Below are positions 62,431-64,000 of a stretch of DNA of 64,000 nucleotides, in pieces. The position numbers and the translations under genes are program-made. The notes under the pieces were generated by a model that saw only the letters and a list, made by a program, of their open reading frames with translations, was not told the origin of the DNA and ran no database searches. How positions within the stretch are numbered: the first letter of the stretch is position 1; the number at the start of each line of letters is the position of its first letter. The DNA comes from Hydractinia symbiolongicarpus (lineage: Eukaryota > Cnidaria > Hydrozoa > Anthoathecata > Hydractiniidae), in NCBI RefSeq assembly GCF_029227915.1, contig NC_079886.1, forward strand, positions 372,001-436,000, written 5' to 3'.

Positions 62431-64000
62431 TATAGTCGAATGTATAAAAGAAAGTACCCAGGGAGCAAACTGATTTCCCGAACGATTTTTCAAACTATGT
62501 TTTCACCACTAAAACGCATGAGACTTGTAGTTTTCAAAAATGTTGTCATTTTTGATGAGACGCTGAATAAAAGAAGTTTAATCGCCGGCAAAAGAAAACC
62601 CGCGATTTCCTGTAAATCCCTGGCTTGGCCCCTATAGTCGAATGTATACAAAGAAAGTACCCTGTGAGTAAACTCATTTTCAGAACGATTTTTTAAATTA
62701 TTTTTTCACCACTAAAACGCATGAGACTTGTAGTTTTCCAAAATGTTTTCATTCTTGATGAGACTCTAAATAAAAGAAGTTTAATCGCCGGCACACGAAA
62801 ACCCGCGATTTCCCGTAAATCCCGGGCTTGGCCCGTATAGTTGAATGTATATAAAGAAAGTACCCTGTGAGTGAACTCATTTCCCGAATGATTTTTTAAA
62901 TTATTTTTTCACCACTAAAACGCATGAGACTTGTAGTTTTCAAAAATGTTTTCATTTTTGATGAGACGCTGAATAAAAGAAGTTTAATCGCCGGCAAACG
63001 AAAACCCGCGATTTCCCGTAAATCCCGTACTCGGCCCGTATAGTCAAAAGTATACAAAGAAAGTACCCAGGGAGTAAACTTATTTCCCGAACGATTTTTT
63101 AAATTATTTTTCCACCACTAAAACGCATGAGACTTGTAGTTTTCAAAAATGTTTTTATTTTTGATAAGACGCTGAATAAAAGAAGTTTAATCGCCGCGAT
63201 TTCCCGTAAATCCGGTACTCGGCCCGTATAGTCAAAAGTATACAAAGAGAGTACTCAAGGAGTAAACTCATTTCCCAAACGATTTTTTAAATTATTTTTT
63301 CACCACTAAAACGCATGAGACTTGTAGTTTTCAAAAATGTTTTTATTTTTGATGAGACGCTAAATAAAAGAAGTTTAATCGCCGGCAAACGAAAACCCGC
63401 GATTTCCTGTAAATCCCTGGCTTGGCCCTTATAGTCGAATGTATACAAAGAAAGTACCCTGTGAGTAAACTCATTTTCAGAACGATTTTTTAAATTATTT
63501 TTTCACCACTAAAACGCATGAGACTTCTAGTTTTTAAAAACGTTTTCATTTTTGATAAGACGGTGAATTTAAGAAGTTTAATCGCCGGCAAACGAAAACC
63601 CGCGATTTCCCGTAAATCCGGTACTCGGCCCGTATAGTCAGAAGTATACAGAGAAAGTACTCAAGGAGTAAACTCATTTCCCGAACGACTTTTTAAATTA
63701 TTTTTTCACCACTTAAACGCATAAGACTTGTAGTTTTCCAAAATGTTTTCATTCTTGATGAGACTTTAAATAAAAGAAGTTTAATCGCCGGCAAACGAAA
63801 ACCCGCGATTTCCAGTAAATCCCAGGCTTGGCCCGTATAGTCGAATGTATATAAAGAAAGTACCCTGTGAGTGAACTCATTTCCCGAACGATTTTTTAAA
63901 TTATTTTTTCACCATTAAAACGCATGAGATTTGTAGTTTTCCAAAATGTTTTAATTCTTGATGAGACTCTAAATAAAAGAAGTTTAATCGCCGGCAAACG
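62431..64000. repeat. Rearranged third partial copy of the 1,609-bp unit
   Basis: After an E' monomer (TATAAAAG at 62443) and units of types B and C, the sequence enters the 1,609-bp unit in mid-course. AAGACGGTGAATTTAAG at 63557 lies 1,608 bp after its previous copy, but the type C unit (AGTTGAATG at 62840) lies 2,014 bp after its counterpart, and the join GTGAACTCATTTCCCGAATG near 62870-62890 fuses a type C unit directly to the CCCGAATG unit. One CTATAACGC unit found in the other copies is missing. The window ends inside a monomer. Confidence 0.82.

Larger units (their letters stand above)
35441..62640. repeat. Domain marked by type E monomers
   Basis: Type E units are absent before 35.4 kb and occur 12 times here. 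Their TATAAAAG motifs start at 35448, 36867, 40895, 42111, 44530, 48354, 49367, 51770, 55406, 56809, 58415 and 62443. They share a 1-bp loss (GTATAAAAGAAAG against GTATACAAAGAAAG), CCCAGGGAGTAAACTGATT, AATTATGTTTTC and, in the first eight, CACTAAAAAGC. In most cases the following unit also starts with GTATAAAAG or ATATAAAAG and has CCCGTACGATTTTGTAAA and ACTAAAACGGATGAG. The last four (from 55406) differ by AACGATTTTTCAAA and CTAAAACGC, a subtype E'. Confidence 0.9.
1..64000. repeat. 203-bp satellite DNA array filling the window
   Basis: Every part of the window is a head-to-tail copy of the same roughly 203-bp unit, always in the same orientation, about 315 copies in all. Landmarks recur once per unit: GCGATTTCC, GTATAGT, GAAAGTAC, AAATTATTTTTT, AAAACGCATGAG, TGAGACGCT and GTTTAATCGCCGGC. 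Unit length varies (188, 202, 203 or 204 bp, rarely with a 47- or 51-bp extra piece) through small indels. No stretch above 60 bases departs from the repeat, and both ends stop inside a monomer, so the true array is longer. Such arrays are known from eukaryotic heterochromatin; a centromeric, pericentromeric or sex/B-chromosome location is inference. I do not recognise the family by name. Confidence 0.98.

Noticed and set aside
1-64000. CRISPR array
   Set aside because: Units are 203 bp with no short repeat plus unique-spacer pattern; adjacent units are similar along their full length and no cas gene is present.
1-64000. Ribosomal spacer subrepeats or telomeric repeats
   Set aside because: No rRNA sequence or short telomere unit appears in 64 kb, and spacer subrepeat arrays rarely reach this length.
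1-64000. Iterons or a prokaryotic plasmid origin
   Set aside because: Iterons are about 20 bp and few; a 64-kb array of 203-bp units without any gene does not fit a bacterial or phage genome.

Overview
This window is one uninterrupted satellite DNA array. All 64,000 bases are head-to-tail copies of an AT-rich unit of about 203 bp, roughly 315 in one orientation, and the array runs off both ends. I found no gene, RNA gene, transposon, CRISPR array or unique sequence. An exact copy of the unit I use as consensus lies at 2870-3072 (203 bp, 75 G+C, about 37% GC, 13 CpG against about 7 expected). This organisation is typical of eukaryotic constitutive heterochromatin (centromere, pericentromere, or a sex or B chromosome). 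Nothing in the sequence identifies the species. The absence of CpG loss argues weakly against a genome with heavy CpG methylation.

The monomers fall into recognisable types. Type A has CCCGTACTCGG and CCCAGGGAG. Type B has CCCGGGCTTGG, CCCCTATAG and CCCTGTGAG. Type C has CCCGGGCTTGG, AGTTGAATG and GTGAACTC. Type D has GTATATAAAG, TTTTCCACC, GATAAGACG and often a 15-bp deletion, giving 188 bp. Type E has CCCGAACTTGG and GTATAAAAG. Type F has ACATAAAAAAAG, CACTACTAAAAC and GACTTCCCG. They are mixed in blocks, not in one fixed order, and many monomers combine features of two types, as expected from unequal exchange and gene conversion.

Layout: 1-0.9 kb, A/F units. 0.9-14.5 kb, a tandem duplication of 6,777 bp with no difference that I could see. 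14.5-24 kb, A/B/C blocks with nested duplications (offsets 1,269, 2,880 and 1,621 bp) and two truncated monomers. 24-35.4 kb, A/C/D/F blocks, including a 2-kb segment repeated 6.9 kb away and a 1,215-bp tandem duplication. 35.4-62.6 kb, a domain marked by type E monomers and built by larger exchanges (offsets 5,244, 3,824, 2,825, 1,812, 1,606, 1,013, 1,000 and 810 bp). 59-64 kb, an eight-monomer block of about 1,609 bp seen two and a half times.

The main biological content is therefore a record of how a higher-order satellite array grows. It also holds a few recurrent motifs in the monomer that could matter to chromatin: three CCCGTA boxes spaced about one helical turn apart, present only in some monomer types; a 9-bp-stem hairpin flanked by ATGAGAC direct repeats; and TATA-like sequences confined to some types. 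Short reading frames exist on both strands but are by-products of the repeat. Coordinates of duplications were read by eye: those given to the base were traced to flanking mismatches, and the others are approximate to a few tens of bases.
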